A stretch of 55,287 bases of DNA from Salmonirosea sp038204185 (GCA_038204185.1 JBBRDE010000004.1:1-55287); one strand, 5' to 3'. Numbered from the stretch's first letter, positions 41,973 to 51,023 are shown. Translations and numbers: made by a program. The notes: a model not told the origin generated them from the sequence alone.

Positions 41973-43610
41973 TCAGCGGTTGGTTAGGGCGGATCGAAGT
42001 CCTGCCTCTGCCCACACATTGCGGGGTAACGTCTTCAAATCTTCTTTATAAACCGCCTCGGCCTCGGTATAGCGTTTGGCTTTCAACAAAGCCGCCCCCA
42101 AACTATGCCGTACCGAGAAGAACCAGTCGGGGGGCTCGTTGTAGTTCAACTGATCTTCGAGGGCAACCGCTTCGCGAAGCAGACTAATGCTGGCATCATA
42201 CTGACCTTCCTGCGCCAAAATCTCAGCTTTGAGTACCCTCCGGGCAATTTCCAGAATGGAAGTCATGGTATTGATGTCCCAAATTGTAAGCGTAGCAATT
42301 TCCGGGTCTCTGGCTAGTTTTTCGAGCTGCAAAAGCGCTGCTTTGGCTTTTTCTGGCTGTCCCTTTCCTACCAGCGCCATACCACGGGCATACTGGCGGA
42401 TGGCGGTAGGATATTTCAGGGAAAGTGTATCCGCGGTAGCCATCCGCAAGGCTTCATCCCACATTTTAAATTTGAGTGCTATATGGTAAGGAATGGTGTA
42501 GTAATGCTGAAGAGTACCCCATCCGGGTTCAGACAGTAACTTTTTGTTGGTGTATTCGGCCACTTTTTGGGCGGCTTGCATTGCTAGTGTACTATCTCCT
42601 TCCATGGTGGCGGTGGCGGCCATAAAATGATAGTTATGCGGAAATAAGGTCAGTGGAAAAGCTCCCTGAGCAAAACAAGAGGTCAGGTATACGCTATCTA
42701 CCAATACCGCCTGCCGGTTAGCCACTGTACCTTCGTTGTAGTGGCCCGTACGAATGTAGATGTGCGAAGGCATGTGTACCAGATGGCTGGCTCCGGGGGC
42801 TAGTTTGCCCAGGATAGCAGCGCTTTTCAGGCCTCTTCCTGGGGATTTTGACGCCTCTACGGCGTGAATGTAGAAGTGGTGCGGAGCGATGTGACCAGGG
42901 GCTCGCTCCATAAGTAATTCCAAAGTAGAGACTATTTGGGGGGTCCAGGGACGCGGACTGCCGTCTTTCTCCCATAAATCCCAAGGGTGCATAACCATGA
43001 TAGACTCCGCATAGAGTGACCCGATGTTCACATCATCAGGGAAGCGACTATACACCTCATGCATTGCTTTCGAATAGGCTTCGTTGTAAGGCTTACGGTC
43101 ATCAACCGGTTCGGGAGAGTATCGTTTGGCCAGGGCTGTGATCAGTGCTTTTTCTTTGTCCGTAACCGAGGAGGCATACCTAAGGGCCTGTTGTATGGCG
43201 GCATACGCACGCACATAGTTATCGGGTTCCATGCCCGCGTTATAGTTGGGACCCAGTACGTAGGCAAAGCCCCAGTGCGCCATGGCACAGGTAGAGTCCA
43301 GTCGGGTAGCTTCATAAAACGACCGGGCCGCCTCAGCATGATTGAAACCAATCGCCAGCATCAGGCCCTGATCGAAATAACGCTGAACTTCCAAATTTTG
43401 GGTGGTAATGGCAAAATGCAGGTTGCCCAGACTGTCGAAAAGCGGTGCCTTCTTTCCCGAGCCATACCATGCCTGATCGATCGGTGCCGTACGGCAGATG
43501 ATCTGGGCGATGGATTCATTACGGGTTTCTTCCTGGCGGGGCTTGCAAGTCAGGAGCACGCTGGCGGCCAGGATGGCCCACGCCTTGCTGTATTTGAATG
43601 GGAACTTCAT
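41973..43610 (-). CDS. TPR-repeat lipoprotein
   Basis: 545 residues. The N-terminus (AWAILAASVLLTCKPRQ) carries a lipobox-like LLTC, so a lipid-anchored envelope protein is likely. Tetratricopeptide-like helix pairs run through the chain: FDQGLMLAIGFNHAEAARSFYEATRLDSTCAMAHWGFAYVLG near residue 85, YEA/AEA-type repeats in the middle, and AALLKAKRYTEAEAVYKEDLKTLPRN at the end. A conserved segment, VHMPSHIYIRTGHYNEGTVANRQAV, and H-x-F-Y-IHAVEAS are features of a widespread bacterial family of TPR proteins without known activity. It converges on permease 2 with a 4 bp gap and is divergent from permease 3. Confidence 0.87.
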   Translation of the reverse strand: MKFPFKYSKAWAILAASVLLTCKPRQEETRNESIAQIICRTAPIDQAWYGSGKKAPLFDSLGNLHFAITTQNLEVQRYFDQGLMLAIGFNHAEAARSFYEATRLDSTCAMAHWGFAYVLGPNYNAGMEPDNYVRAYAAIQQALRYASSVTDKEKALITALAKRYSPEPVDDRKPYNEAYSKAMHEVYSRFPDDVNIGSLYAESIMVMHPWDLWEKDGSPRPWTPQIVSTLELLMERAPGHIAPHHFYIHAVEASKSPGRGLKSAAILGKLAPGASHLVHMPSHIYIRTGHYNEGTVANRQAVLVDSVYLTSCFAQGAFPLTLFPHNYHFMAATATMEGDSTLAMQAAQKVAEYTNKKLLSEPGWGTLQHYYTIPYHIALKFKMWDEALRMATADTLSLKYPTAIRQYARGMALVGKGQPEKAKAALLQLEKLARDPEIATLTIWDINTMTSILEIARRVLKAEILAQEGQYDASISLLREAVALEDQLNYNEPPDWFFSVRHSLGAALLKAKRYTEAEAVYKEDLKTLPRNVWAEAGLRSALTNR

Positions 43611-43771
43611 AGAACTTGTTAGCGTCTGAAAACTGGTTCCTAATAAAGTTACACTGAAAGTTTGCCTTTCGGAAAGGAAAGAAAGTATTGTTAGTCAACG
43701 GTAGCCAGAGACCCAGTACCATTTGCATGGATATCAGGCCCAAGGCGCCTTGACTAAAGGTGTGTTTCGAT

Positions 43772-43876
43772 TGTCCGTAATTGGTTATACACTGTCCGTT
43801 TACGAACATTATTTACAGGATAAATTTATTAAAATACTGGTTTACTGATATTTATATTTTTGGCACAACTTTACTA
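43772..43876 (+). promoter_or_regulatory. Paired palindromes plus TTGGCACA element upstream of FtsX gene 3
   Basis: TGTCCGTAATTGGTTA (43772-43787) and TGTCCGTTTACGAACA (43793-43808) are half-conserved and well-conserved TGTCCG-N4-CGGACA palindromes, 21 bp apart. 54 bp later is TTGGCACAACTTTACT (GG at 43862-43863), which matches the sigma-54 core TGGCAC and most of TTGC. The same layout lies before permease 1. It also lies in the upstream region of the divergent TPR gene. Confidence 0.6.
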
Positions 43877-44302
43877 ATAGAGTTATTAGAAGGCTGTAAC
43901 CTACTCCTTACGCCTAATTTTTGTCAGGAATACTACTACGGATCATACATATTCTGAACATAAAAACATTAGACACTTTACTGCTACTTTTCGCCGGATT
44001 CACTGCCTTGGTGCGCCACTTGCTATATTCGGTGAGGTTGGAGGAGAAACTGTGGTTGCCATCCAATGAGTTTTAGGTAGAAGTTGCCGCCGCACCTTTA
44101 ACTAAATAAAATGAAGAACGTGTCGTCTTGAAGCGGGTTAGGGTAAACTACCAACACAAGCGCAATTGCCAAGAGAGAAGCTTTGAAAGAACCACCAACA
44201 AGTAAAGAATAACGAAGGAGGAGCGGCAGGAATTGATCGAAGAACCCGAAGAGAGTATTGGTTTTTCTTCCAAAAACAGTTAAGTCCAAAAGACCCAAAT
44301 TC
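43877..44302. other. Untranslated or decayed stretch before FtsX gene 3
   Basis: With the regulatory element it makes a 692 bp gap without an intact gene. On plus, a 51-codon frame from a TTG (43921-44076) encodes a hydrophobic LDTLLLLFAGFTALVRHLL segment; nothing recognisable. Close to the permease start, a plus frame reads RRTRREYWFFFQKQ, faintly like the end of the permease-prefix domain found on some Bacteroidota FtsX proteins. On minus, a 68-codon frame ends VVYPNPLQDDTFFILFS, resembling the start of a type IX sorting domain. Either could be decay. I call no gene. Confidence 0.4.
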
Positions 44303-46681
44303 ATGTATAGAAACTACCTCAAAATCGCCCTTCGCAACCTGGTCAGGCAGCGCACCTACGCCTTCATCAACATCGCCGGACTAGCCGTCGGGTTGGCTAC
44401 ATGCCTGATCATCGCGCTCTACGTGCTGGACGACCTCAGCTTTGATAGCCAACAACCGAAGGCCGACCGCATCGCACTATTCCAGCAGTTCCTTAATTCA
44501 TCTTCGAGCGGTTCGTCATTCGGAGTTTTATTGGAAAAACAAACAGGCATCGCGGCCATCACACAAGTATCCCCGCAGCGAGCGTTAGTGTCGCGGCACG
44601 ATTTGGCAACTTATGAAAGTCGATTTTACTTAGCCGATTCTAATCTCACAAAGATCTTTGAATTTCCGCTAGTAGAGGGAAGCTTGCAGCAAGCGCTGAA
44701 CCTCCCCAACCAAGTGGTGATTTCGCAGCGTATGGCCACAAAGTACTTCGCCAATACGCCGCCCGTAGGCCAAACACTCGACGTGCAGATGCAGGGCAAA
44801 GCCACCTTCACCGTGGTGGGAGTCATGCAGAATACGCCCGAAAATACGCACCTACCCATCGACTTTCTGGCATCCATCCACAATGCTAAAACGCTGCTTG
44901 AGACGAGCCCAAGTTCATACTGGGATTTCGCGGGAATGACGTATTTCTTGCTGAGTCCAGGGGCTACCTTTGAAACCATAAAGAGCCAGTTACCCGCCGT
45001 TGCGAAGCAAACAAACGACCCCAACGCCTCTACCTGGAAGATGGACGTAATTCCGCTGCGCGACATCTACCTCCGTCACCGCATGGACGACCGCGTGCGG
45101 GCTACCTATGCCATCGAGTTCGTGCGCATTTTCTCGGCAGTAGCCCTGTGCATATTGCTGCTGGCGTGCTTCAACTACCTCAACCTGTCTTCGGCACGGG
45201 CTACGTTGCGGGCGCGGGAGGTAGGTGTCCGCAAGGCGATGGGGGCGAAACGTTCTCAACTCATCCGGCAGTTTTTGGGCGAGTCCTTTCTATTCACCTT
45301 GATCGCAACGGTTTTGGCATTATTACTGGCCCAAATTGCGTTGCCTCGCTTTAATGATTTTGCGGGAAAGGACCTATCCATGCTCTCCCTGCTGACTCCC
45401 GACAAACTCGTCCTGCTGGTGGGGTTTGTAATGCTAACGAGCCTACTGACGGGCTTGTACCCTGCCTTTGTGTTATCGAGCTTCAATCCGGTTCGGGTAC
45501 TAAAAAACTACCTGCTGCCCAAGAGTGGGCGAGCCTACGTACGGCGCGGTTTGGTGGTGGTACAATTCGTAATTTCCATCGTGATGCTGGTGGCGACCAT
45601 TGTGGTGATGCACCAGCTTCGGTACATGCAGCACAAAGACCTGGGCTATCAACGTGAGCAGGTAATTTCGCTCGCTCCGCCCGCTCAGGCATCCGAGAGC
45701 CAGAAGTCAGCCTTTCGGAATGAGTTGCGACAACTGGCCAGCGTGCAGGCTCTGACGCAGGTGTCGCTACTGCCCGGAACGGGAGTCGGTATCAACAAAC
45801 TGTCGCCGCAGTCGGTCACAGGGCCGCAGGACGACGTGGCGATTGGCCAGTTATTCGTGGACAGTCAGTTCCCGGCAGTTTTCGGGGTGCAGATGGCTAA
45901 AGGCAGGTTTTTTCAAAAAGGCAACAATGCTGATCAAAGTAATTTTGTGGTTAACGAATCAGCCATGAAGGAGTACAACTGGAAATTAGGCCAGACGATC
46001 GGCTACATTGCCTACCGGTACAACGCCGACGGTAGCTACGGCGAGGTACCCGTCAATGGGCAGGTCATCGGCATTGTGGAGGATTTCAACCAAATGGATT
46101 TAAAAAGCAAAATCATGCCGATGATGCTTATCAATTCCGGTTCCTGGGGGCCAATGGCGCTCAAACTGCAAGGTACTGATCTCAGTGCCATGGTGCCGCT
46201 GCTGAAACAAGTCTGGGAAAAGCAATTTCCAAACTATCCCTTCGAATACACGTTTCTGGATGAAGCCTTTGACAAAACCTACCGTCGGGAAATCCAGACC
46301 TCGCGGGTCTTTGGCCTATTCGCCGGACTTTCTATTTTCATTTCTTGCCTGGGCCTGTTGGGCCTGGTTGCCTTTACCGCCGAGCAGCGGACCAAGGAAA
46401 TTGGTGTGCGGAAGGTAATGGGCGCGAGTGTAGCCAGCATTGTGGCACTGCTGTCCAAAGATTTCCTGAAACTGGTTCTGGTAGCGCTGGTGGTAGGTAC
46501 CCCCATCGCGTGGTATGGTATGGATACCTGGCTGCAGGATTTCGCCTACCGAATCGAGGTGCCGGTCTGGGCGTTTCTGCTGGCAGGTAGCCTGGCCGCG
46601 CTGGTGGCGTTCCTGACCATGGGCTACCTGGCGATTAAAGCGGCCAACGTGAATCCGGTGAGGGCGCTGCGGAGCGATTAA
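44303..46681 (+). CDS. FtsX/MacB-type ABC transporter permease 3
   Basis: 792 residues from MYRNYLKIALRNLVRQRTYAFIN; the upstream in-frame ATG (44258) adds 15 basic residues that are not family-like. Same fold as permeases 1 and 2: N-terminal helix GLAVGLATCLIIALYVL, first FtsX block ARATLRAREVGVRKAMGAKRSQLIRQFLGES, second block EQRTKEIGVRKVMGASVAS, end KAANVNPVRALRSD. It is more divergent in the periplasmic domains. It has its own upstream paired-palindrome element. Its TAA stop shares bases with the stop of the converging small membrane protein gene. Confidence 0.92.
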   Translation: MYRNYLKIALRNLVRQRTYAFINIAGLAVGLATCLIIALYVLDDLSFDSQQPKADRIALFQQFLNSSSSGSSFGVLLEKQTGIAAITQVSPQRALVSRHDLATYESRFYLADSNLTKIFEFPLVEGSLQQALNLPNQVVISQRMATKYFANTPPVGQTLDVQMQGKATFTVVGVMQNTPENTHLPIDFLASIHNAKTLLETSPSSYWDFAGMTYFLLSPGATFETIKSQLPAVAKQTNDPNASTWKMDVIPLRDIYLRHRMDDRVRATYAIEFVRIFSAVALCILLLACFNYLNLSSARATLRAREVGVRKAMGAKRSQLIRQFLGESFLFTLIATVLALLLAQIALPRFNDFAGKDLSMLSLLTPDKLVLLVGFVMLTSLLTGLYPAFVLSSFNPVRVLKNYLLPKSGRAYVRRGLVVVQFVISIVMLVATIVVMHQLRYMQHKDLGYQREQVISLAPPAQASESQKSAFRNELRQLASVQALTQVSLLPGTGVGINKLSPQSVTGPQDDVAIGQLFVDSQFPAVFGVQMAKGRFFQKGNNADQSNFVVNESAMKEYNWKLGQTIGYIAYRYNADGSYGEVPVNGQVIGIVEDFNQMDLKSKIMPMMLINSGSWGPMALKLQGTDLSAMVPLLKQVWEKQFPNYPFEYTFLDEAFDKTYRREIQTSRVFGLFAGLSIFISCLGLLGLVAFTAEQRTKEIGVRKVMGASVASIVALLSKDFLKLVLVALVVGTPIAWYGMDTWLQDFAYRIEVPVWAFLLAGSLAALVAFLTMGYLAIKAANVNPVRALRSD

Positions 46682-46920
46682 GCATCCCGGGGACTTTTCG
46701 GAATGGGGTCCCTGAATTTTACAATCAAAGCCCTGACCAGCAATATCCAGGGGGCACCATGCTGCACGAGGTCGAACCAATCCATCGGCTTCATACCCTG
46801 GGCCCCGCCCAGCACCCAACGAAGCTTACCCAGTAAGTGAGGTTCGGGCACGAACGGTGCCAGGCCGAGGGTGAGACTGATCAGGAGCCAAAGCTTCCAG
46901 TTGTTGAGGGTGTTTTTCAT
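46678..46920 (-). CDS. Small membrane protein, 80 residues
   Basis: From MKNTLNNWKLWLLISLTLGLAPFVPEPHLLGKLRWVLGG to the end, one hydrophobic helix (about 8-27) followed by an amphipathic PEPH-containing stretch and a second hydrophobic segment (HGAPWILLVRALIV). Such 70-80 residue proteins are common in Bacteroidota and are often labelled 'RND transporter' without evidence. The start at 46920 lies inside the preceding sterol-desaturase-type gene (95 nt overlap in another frame). The longer frame from 47106 is only that overlap. Its stop overlaps the stop of permease 3 on the opposite strand. Confidence 0.75.
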   Translation of the reverse strand: MKNTLNNWKLWLLISLTLGLAPFVPEPHLLGKLRWVLGGAQGMKPMDWFDLVQHGAPWILLVRALIVKFRDPIPKSPRDA

Positions 46921-47788
46921 TTTTCTTAAACCAGGGGTACGTGATTTGTGACCAGAATGTTTTTGGGAATGCCGACATCCCCCTGAATCCAAGCCGGATA
47001 TGACTGTTTTCAGAAGGCATGTATGCTTTCCCGAACAGGTAGTCCCACAGACTAAGCGAAATACCGTAGTTGACGCCGTACGTTCCTTCCGGTAGCTCTT
47101 CGGCATGGTGCCACAGGTGCATCTGTGGGCTATTGAAAATATATTTTAGGGGGCCAAGCGGCAAATACACATTGGCGTGATTGAGATGCCCGATGGCCAG
47201 CGCAAATAGATGTACCAGTAAAAAGTCATTAATCCCAAAACCAATCATGGCTAGTGGTATATACTCAAAGGTACGGTACACGACGGTTTCCATCCAGTGG
47301 TAACGGAGGTGACCGGCAAATCCCATCTCTTCGATGCTGTGGTGTACCTTATGAAAATTCCACAGCCAGGGTACCCGGTGCAACAGCCGATGTACATTCC
47401 ATTGAATAAAATCACGAATTACGAACAACAAAAGCAACTGCGTCCATACGGGCAAATGGGCCACCTGAATAGCAACCAGATTGGTGATGCCAAACAAAGC
47501 CAGGAAATCGTTGAAAGCCACTACAGCTACCTCCGACACCGCATTGAAAGCGATTAATGAGAACAGAAAGAAGTTAAAAAACATGTAGAATGCATCGAGC
47601 CAGAAATCATGTCGTATGATACTCTGGTCTTTGCGCCATGGAAACAGAATTTCCATCGACCACACGACGAGCGAAAGCCCCAGTAGCCAGTAAAAATAAT
47701 TATCCCAGCCCGGATGCAGAATTTCATCAAGCAGGTAGTTGAAATACCCAGAAAAGCCGCCCAGAAAAGTATCAATGTATAAACTCAT
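46826..47788 (-). CDS. Sterol desaturase / fatty-acid hydroxylase family protein
   Basis: 320 residues, several membrane helices, and the di-iron histidine boxes of the family: NVHRLLHRVPWLW (H-x3-H), FHKVHHS (H-x2-HH), and PQMHLWHHAEELPEG (H-x2-HH). A further HLNHANV lies in between. Members hydroxylate or desaturate lipids at the membrane; the substrate here is not known. The conserved part ends about WFKKNEKHP. The last 25 or so residues (LEALAPDQSHPRPGTVRARTSLTG) are encoded by DNA that also carries the start of the next gene and may be a non-conserved tail. Confidence 0.9.
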   Translation of the reverse strand: MSLYIDTFLGGFSGYFNYLLDEILHPGWDNYFYWLLGLSLVVWSMEILFPWRKDQSIIRHDFWLDAFYMFFNFFLFSLIAFNAVSEVAVVAFNDFLALFGITNLVAIQVAHLPVWTQLLLLFVIRDFIQWNVHRLLHRVPWLWNFHKVHHSIEEMGFAGHLRYHWMETVVYRTFEYIPLAMIGFGINDFLLVHLFALAIGHLNHANVYLPLGPLKYIFNSPQMHLWHHAEELPEGTYGVNYGISLSLWDYLFGKAYMPSENSHIRLGFRGMSAFPKTFWSQITYPWFKKNEKHPQQLEALAPDQSHPRPGTVRARTSLTG

Positions 47789-48111
47789 GCTTTGTTTTTT
47801 GTTAACCTGTTCTCAAAGCTACATCATACGAGAGAGCAAGTCTGTGACCTATGTTACACAGCCCTCTAAATTTAATCTATAGAAAATTGGGGTACGGGAG
47901 AGGCACCTCTTCAACCAATGTTTCTGCTTATTGACTCTTTTAATTCCACCATGCAACCCTCGGAGCCGTATTCCCGTCATTAGTTTATCCATAACCGGTG
48001 TTAAGGAATATTAAAAATGACCGTTTAACACTTCTTAACAACACTCTTTGCCGCATTCAGCCTAGTTTTGCCCGACAGTCCGCTTACATAAATTAGTGCA
48101 TTTTATTAGTC
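47789..48111. other. Divergent intergenic region
   Basis: 323 bp between the hydroxylase (-) and the truncated CBM9 gene (+). TAGTTTTG (48063-48070) matches a -7 box about 40 nt before the ATG at 48112, without a clear -33. GTTAAGGAATATTAAAAATG and TTTAACACTTCTTAACAAC around 48000-48040 form TTAAC-type repeats. I see no gene. Confidence 0.4.
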
Positions 48112-48468
48112 ATGAACAAATTTTTACTGGGGGGCACATTCGTGTGTACCCTCTTGAAATTCCATTTTTCTCATGGAGAGACCGTCCCCAAAATTCTCGA
48201 AGCTAAACGCACCACCCAACGGGTGGTCATCGACGGAAAACTGGACGAATCCGCTTGGCAGGATGCCGCCAAAGCCGACGACTATGTGGAGCTCCGGCCC
48301 GTCATTGGCCGCAAGGAATTATACGCGAATCGTACCGAAACCTTCCTGATGCACAGCGACGACGGCCTGTACTTCGGGGGTACCCGCTACGAGCGCACGG
48401 TGGATAGCATTGGAAGGTGGCGCACGGCTGAGGGGCCTGATGGCACAGTTTTAGTACCCTCACCTTGA
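48112..48468 (+). pseudogene. Truncated copy of the CBM9/DUF5916 protein
   Basis: 118 residues with a signal-like start. Residues 25-100 (VPKILEAKRTTQRVVIDGKLDESAWQDA, ELRPVIG, NRTETFLM, DGLYFGGTRYE, DSI) align with residues 24-100 of the next gene with about 60 percent identity by eye. Similarity stops at the DSI, where the copy reads GRWRTAEGPDG and then stops. The full protein continues for over 700 residues. So it is an N-terminal fragment of a tandem duplicate. The intact copy begins 72 bp downstream, so loss of the 3' part by deletion is a simple explanation. A short secreted CBM9-like protein is the alternative. Confidence 0.75.
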
Positions 48469-48539
48469 ACTACTTATTCTGAGTATTTAGCGTTTTCCCG
48501 TCCCCTATTGAGAAATGCCTTCAACACACCCGACCTGTT

Positions 48540-51023
48540 ATGCTCTGGAGATTTTTCCTCCTTTTCTTTTTTTTATCCCTTGCTTTCCACCACTATGCTT
48601 CTGGACAGTTCGTCCCTAAAACCCTCGACGCCCGGCGTACCAGCCAAGCTGTAACGATAGACGGTGTGTTGACTGACTCGGCCTGGCATGACGCCGCCTC
48701 AGCCGGTGCCTTTGTGGAGTTTCGGCCCGCTATTGGACAGCAAGAGGCCCAAGGTAACCGCACCGAAACATTCCTGATGTACGACAATGACGGTATTTAC
48801 TTCGGTGGTACGTGCTACGAGCAGAGCCGCGACAGCATCGCCCGCGAGCTGCGGGGCCGTGACGGCTTCGGTAACAACGACTTCATCGGCATCGTCTTCG
48901 ACACCTACCATGATAAGTTGAACGGTTTTGAGTATTTCCTTACGCCCCTCAACGAGCAGTGGGATGCCAAGCTGACGGCCAACAGCGGCGAGGATTTCAG
49001 TTGGAACGCTGTGTGGCAAAGCGCGGCCGTGATTCACGACGAAGGCTGGTCGTTTGAGATTTTCATTCCCTACGCCGCCATCCGTTTCAGCAAGGATCAA
49101 ACGCAGGATTGGGGCCTCAACATCACCCGTAAGCGCACCAATACCGGACAGCAATACACGTGGAGCCCCATCGACCCGAACGTCAACGGTTTTGTGACGC
49201 AGGCCGGGCTGTGGCGGGGCATCAGCGACATCAAGCCGCCGTTGCGGTTGCAGTTGTCGCCCTATTTTTCCATGTACGGCAACCATTTCCCCACCAGCGA
49301 ACCCGGCCGGAAAGACCTGACGGGACAGGTAGCGGGCGGTATGGATATGAAGCTGGGCCTGAACCAGGCCTTCACACTGGATGCCACCCTGATTCCCGAC
49401 TTCGGACAAGTACAAAGCGACAATCAGGTGCTGAACCTCTCCCCCTTTGAAGTAAAATTCAACGAAAACCGAGCCTTTTTCAACGAAGGGACGGAGCTAT
49501 TCGGCAAAGGGAATCTGTTCTATTCCCGAAGGATCGGCGGCACGCCCCTACGCCACCGCAGTGCCACAGACCAACTGGGCAAAAATGAACAGGTGAAGTC
49601 CAACCCTTCCATTTCCAAGCTGGTCAATGCCACTAAGGTTTCGGGCCGCACCAAAAGCGGATTAGGCGTAGGGCTGCTCAATGCCTTGACTAAAAAGCAG
49701 TTCGCGATCATTGAAAACACAGAGACGGGCAAAATCCGCCAGGTAGAAACCGACCCGATGACCAATTACAACATTCTGGTATTGGATCAAACGCTTAAGA
49801 ACAATTCCAGCGTGAGTTTTGTCAACACCAGCGTCCTGCGCGGTGGCACCGACTACAACGCCAACGTGAGTGCGGCGATGTTCAGCCTGTTCGACCGGAA
49901 AAACACCTATAACACTTACGGCCAGTTTTCGCTCAGCCACCTGAAATATAAAACCGACGATGCTGACAACCGCACGGGTTACAGCCACGAAATCGGCTTC
50001 GGCAAGACGAGCGGACAGTTCACCTTCCGGCTCGAGCAGGAACTCACCGATACGAAGTTCACCAGCAATGACCTGGGCTACTTTACCAACAACAACTACA
50101 TCGACTACGACCTCGATGTGGACTACCGCATCACCGAGCCGAAAGGCTGGTACAACCGCTTGAATTTCAGTTTCGACGCCGGGTATAGTTCACTCTTCTC
50201 GCCGATCGGCGATATAAAAACCAAATACCAGCGTTCGCGCATTGGCCTGCGGGCCCGCGCCCAAACGAAAACGCTGCACTGGCTGGGCCTTTCTGCCAAT
50301 TACAGCCCCGGCCAGAACGACTTCTACGAACCGCGTGTGGAGGGCCTGTACTTCAAGCGCGGCGGCTACCTGTCGGGCGGCGGCTGGTTCGAAACCAACG
50401 ATGCCCGGCCGTACTCGGTGGAGGTACAGGCTTACGGCCGCGCCTACCAGAATTTCTACAACCTCTACAGCTACGAAACCCGGCTTGAGCAAAAGTTCCG
50501 CTTCAACAGCCGGTTTTCGGTTCGGCACAGCATCAATCTGGAATTCAGGCCCCGCAGTCTGGGCTATATGGCCAGTGCCGACGACGGCTCTCCGGTTTTT
50601 GCCCTGCGGCATATCAAAACCATCAACAACGTCCTCAACATCAAGTACAGTTTCACCAACCGCATGGGGCTTACTTTCCGCGCCCGGCACTATTCCAGCG
50701 TGGTCGATGCCAGAAAGTATTTTTCGGTCAATGACAACGGTACCCTCTCGCCCCGAAGACAGTATACTGAAAACCTCGACCGTAACGTGAATTTCTTCAA
50801 CATCGACATGGTCTATACCTGGCAGTTTGCCCCGGGTAGTTTCCTGAATGTGGTGTGGAAAAATGCCACTTTCCACAACTCCGATCTGATCGACGCCCAC
50901 TACTTTCAGAACCTGAACCACACCTTGCAAGCTGATCAGAACAACAATCTCTCGATCAAAGTCATCTATTTCCTGGATTATCTGCGGGTTAAAAACTGGG
51001 TGCAGAGCAAACGGGCAGAATAG
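48540..51023 (+). CDS. CBM9-like / DUF5916 outer-membrane protein
   Basis: 827 residues. Signal peptide (FFLLFFFLSLAFHHYASGQ), then a family-9-type carbohydrate-binding-like domain (about 25-210: VTIDGVLTDSAWHDA, NRTETFLMYDNDGIYFGG, FIGIVFDTYHDKLNGFEYFLTP, WSFEIFIPYAAIRF). After that comes DUF5916, a long C-terminal region with many alternating aromatic strands (LRLQLSPYFSMYG, FNEGTELFGKGNLFYSRRIGG) that looks like an outer-membrane beta-barrel. Members are abundant in Bacteroidota and have no proven function, although they are often near glycan or peptide degradation genes. Here GH92 follows 354 bp later. Confidence 0.87.
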   Translation: MLWRFFLLFFFLSLAFHHYASGQFVPKTLDARRTSQAVTIDGVLTDSAWHDAASAGAFVEFRPAIGQQEAQGNRTETFLMYDNDGIYFGGTCYEQSRDSIARELRGRDGFGNNDFIGIVFDTYHDKLNGFEYFLTPLNEQWDAKLTANSGEDFSWNAVWQSAAVIHDEGWSFEIFIPYAAIRFSKDQTQDWGLNITRKRTNTGQQYTWSPIDPNVNGFVTQAGLWRGISDIKPPLRLQLSPYFSMYGNHFPTSEPGRKDLTGQVAGGMDMKLGLNQAFTLDATLIPDFGQVQSDNQVLNLSPFEVKFNENRAFFNEGTELFGKGNLFYSRRIGGTPLRHRSATDQLGKNEQVKSNPSISKLVNATKVSGRTKSGLGVGLLNALTKKQFAIIENTETGKIRQVETDPMTNYNILVLDQTLKNNSSVSFVNTSVLRGGTDYNANVSAAMFSLFDRKNTYNTYGQFSLSHLKYKTDDADNRTGYSHEIGFGKTSGQFTFRLEQELTDTKFTSNDLGYFTNNNYIDYDLDVDYRITEPKGWYNRLNFSFDAGYSSLFSPIGDIKTKYQRSRIGLRARAQTKTLHWLGLSANYSPGQNDFYEPRVEGLYFKRGGYLSGGGWFETNDARPYSVEVQAYGRAYQNFYNLYSYETRLEQKFRFNSRFSVRHSINLEFRPRSLGYMASADDGSPVFALRHIKTINNVLNIKYSFTNRMGLTFRARHYSSVVDARKYFSVNDNGTLSPRRQYTENLDRNVNFFNIDMVYTWQFAPGSFLNVVWKNATFHNSDLIDAHYFQNLNHTLQADQNNNLSIKVIYFLDYLRVKNWVQSKRAE

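Noticed and set aside
44098..44304. 68-codon minus-strand frame ending in VVYPNPLQDDTFFILFS as a real type IX cargo gene
   Set aside because: Only the first strand of a sorting domain would be present, the rest of the ORF is not protein-like, and the frame is stopped directly afterwards; kept only as a possible relic.
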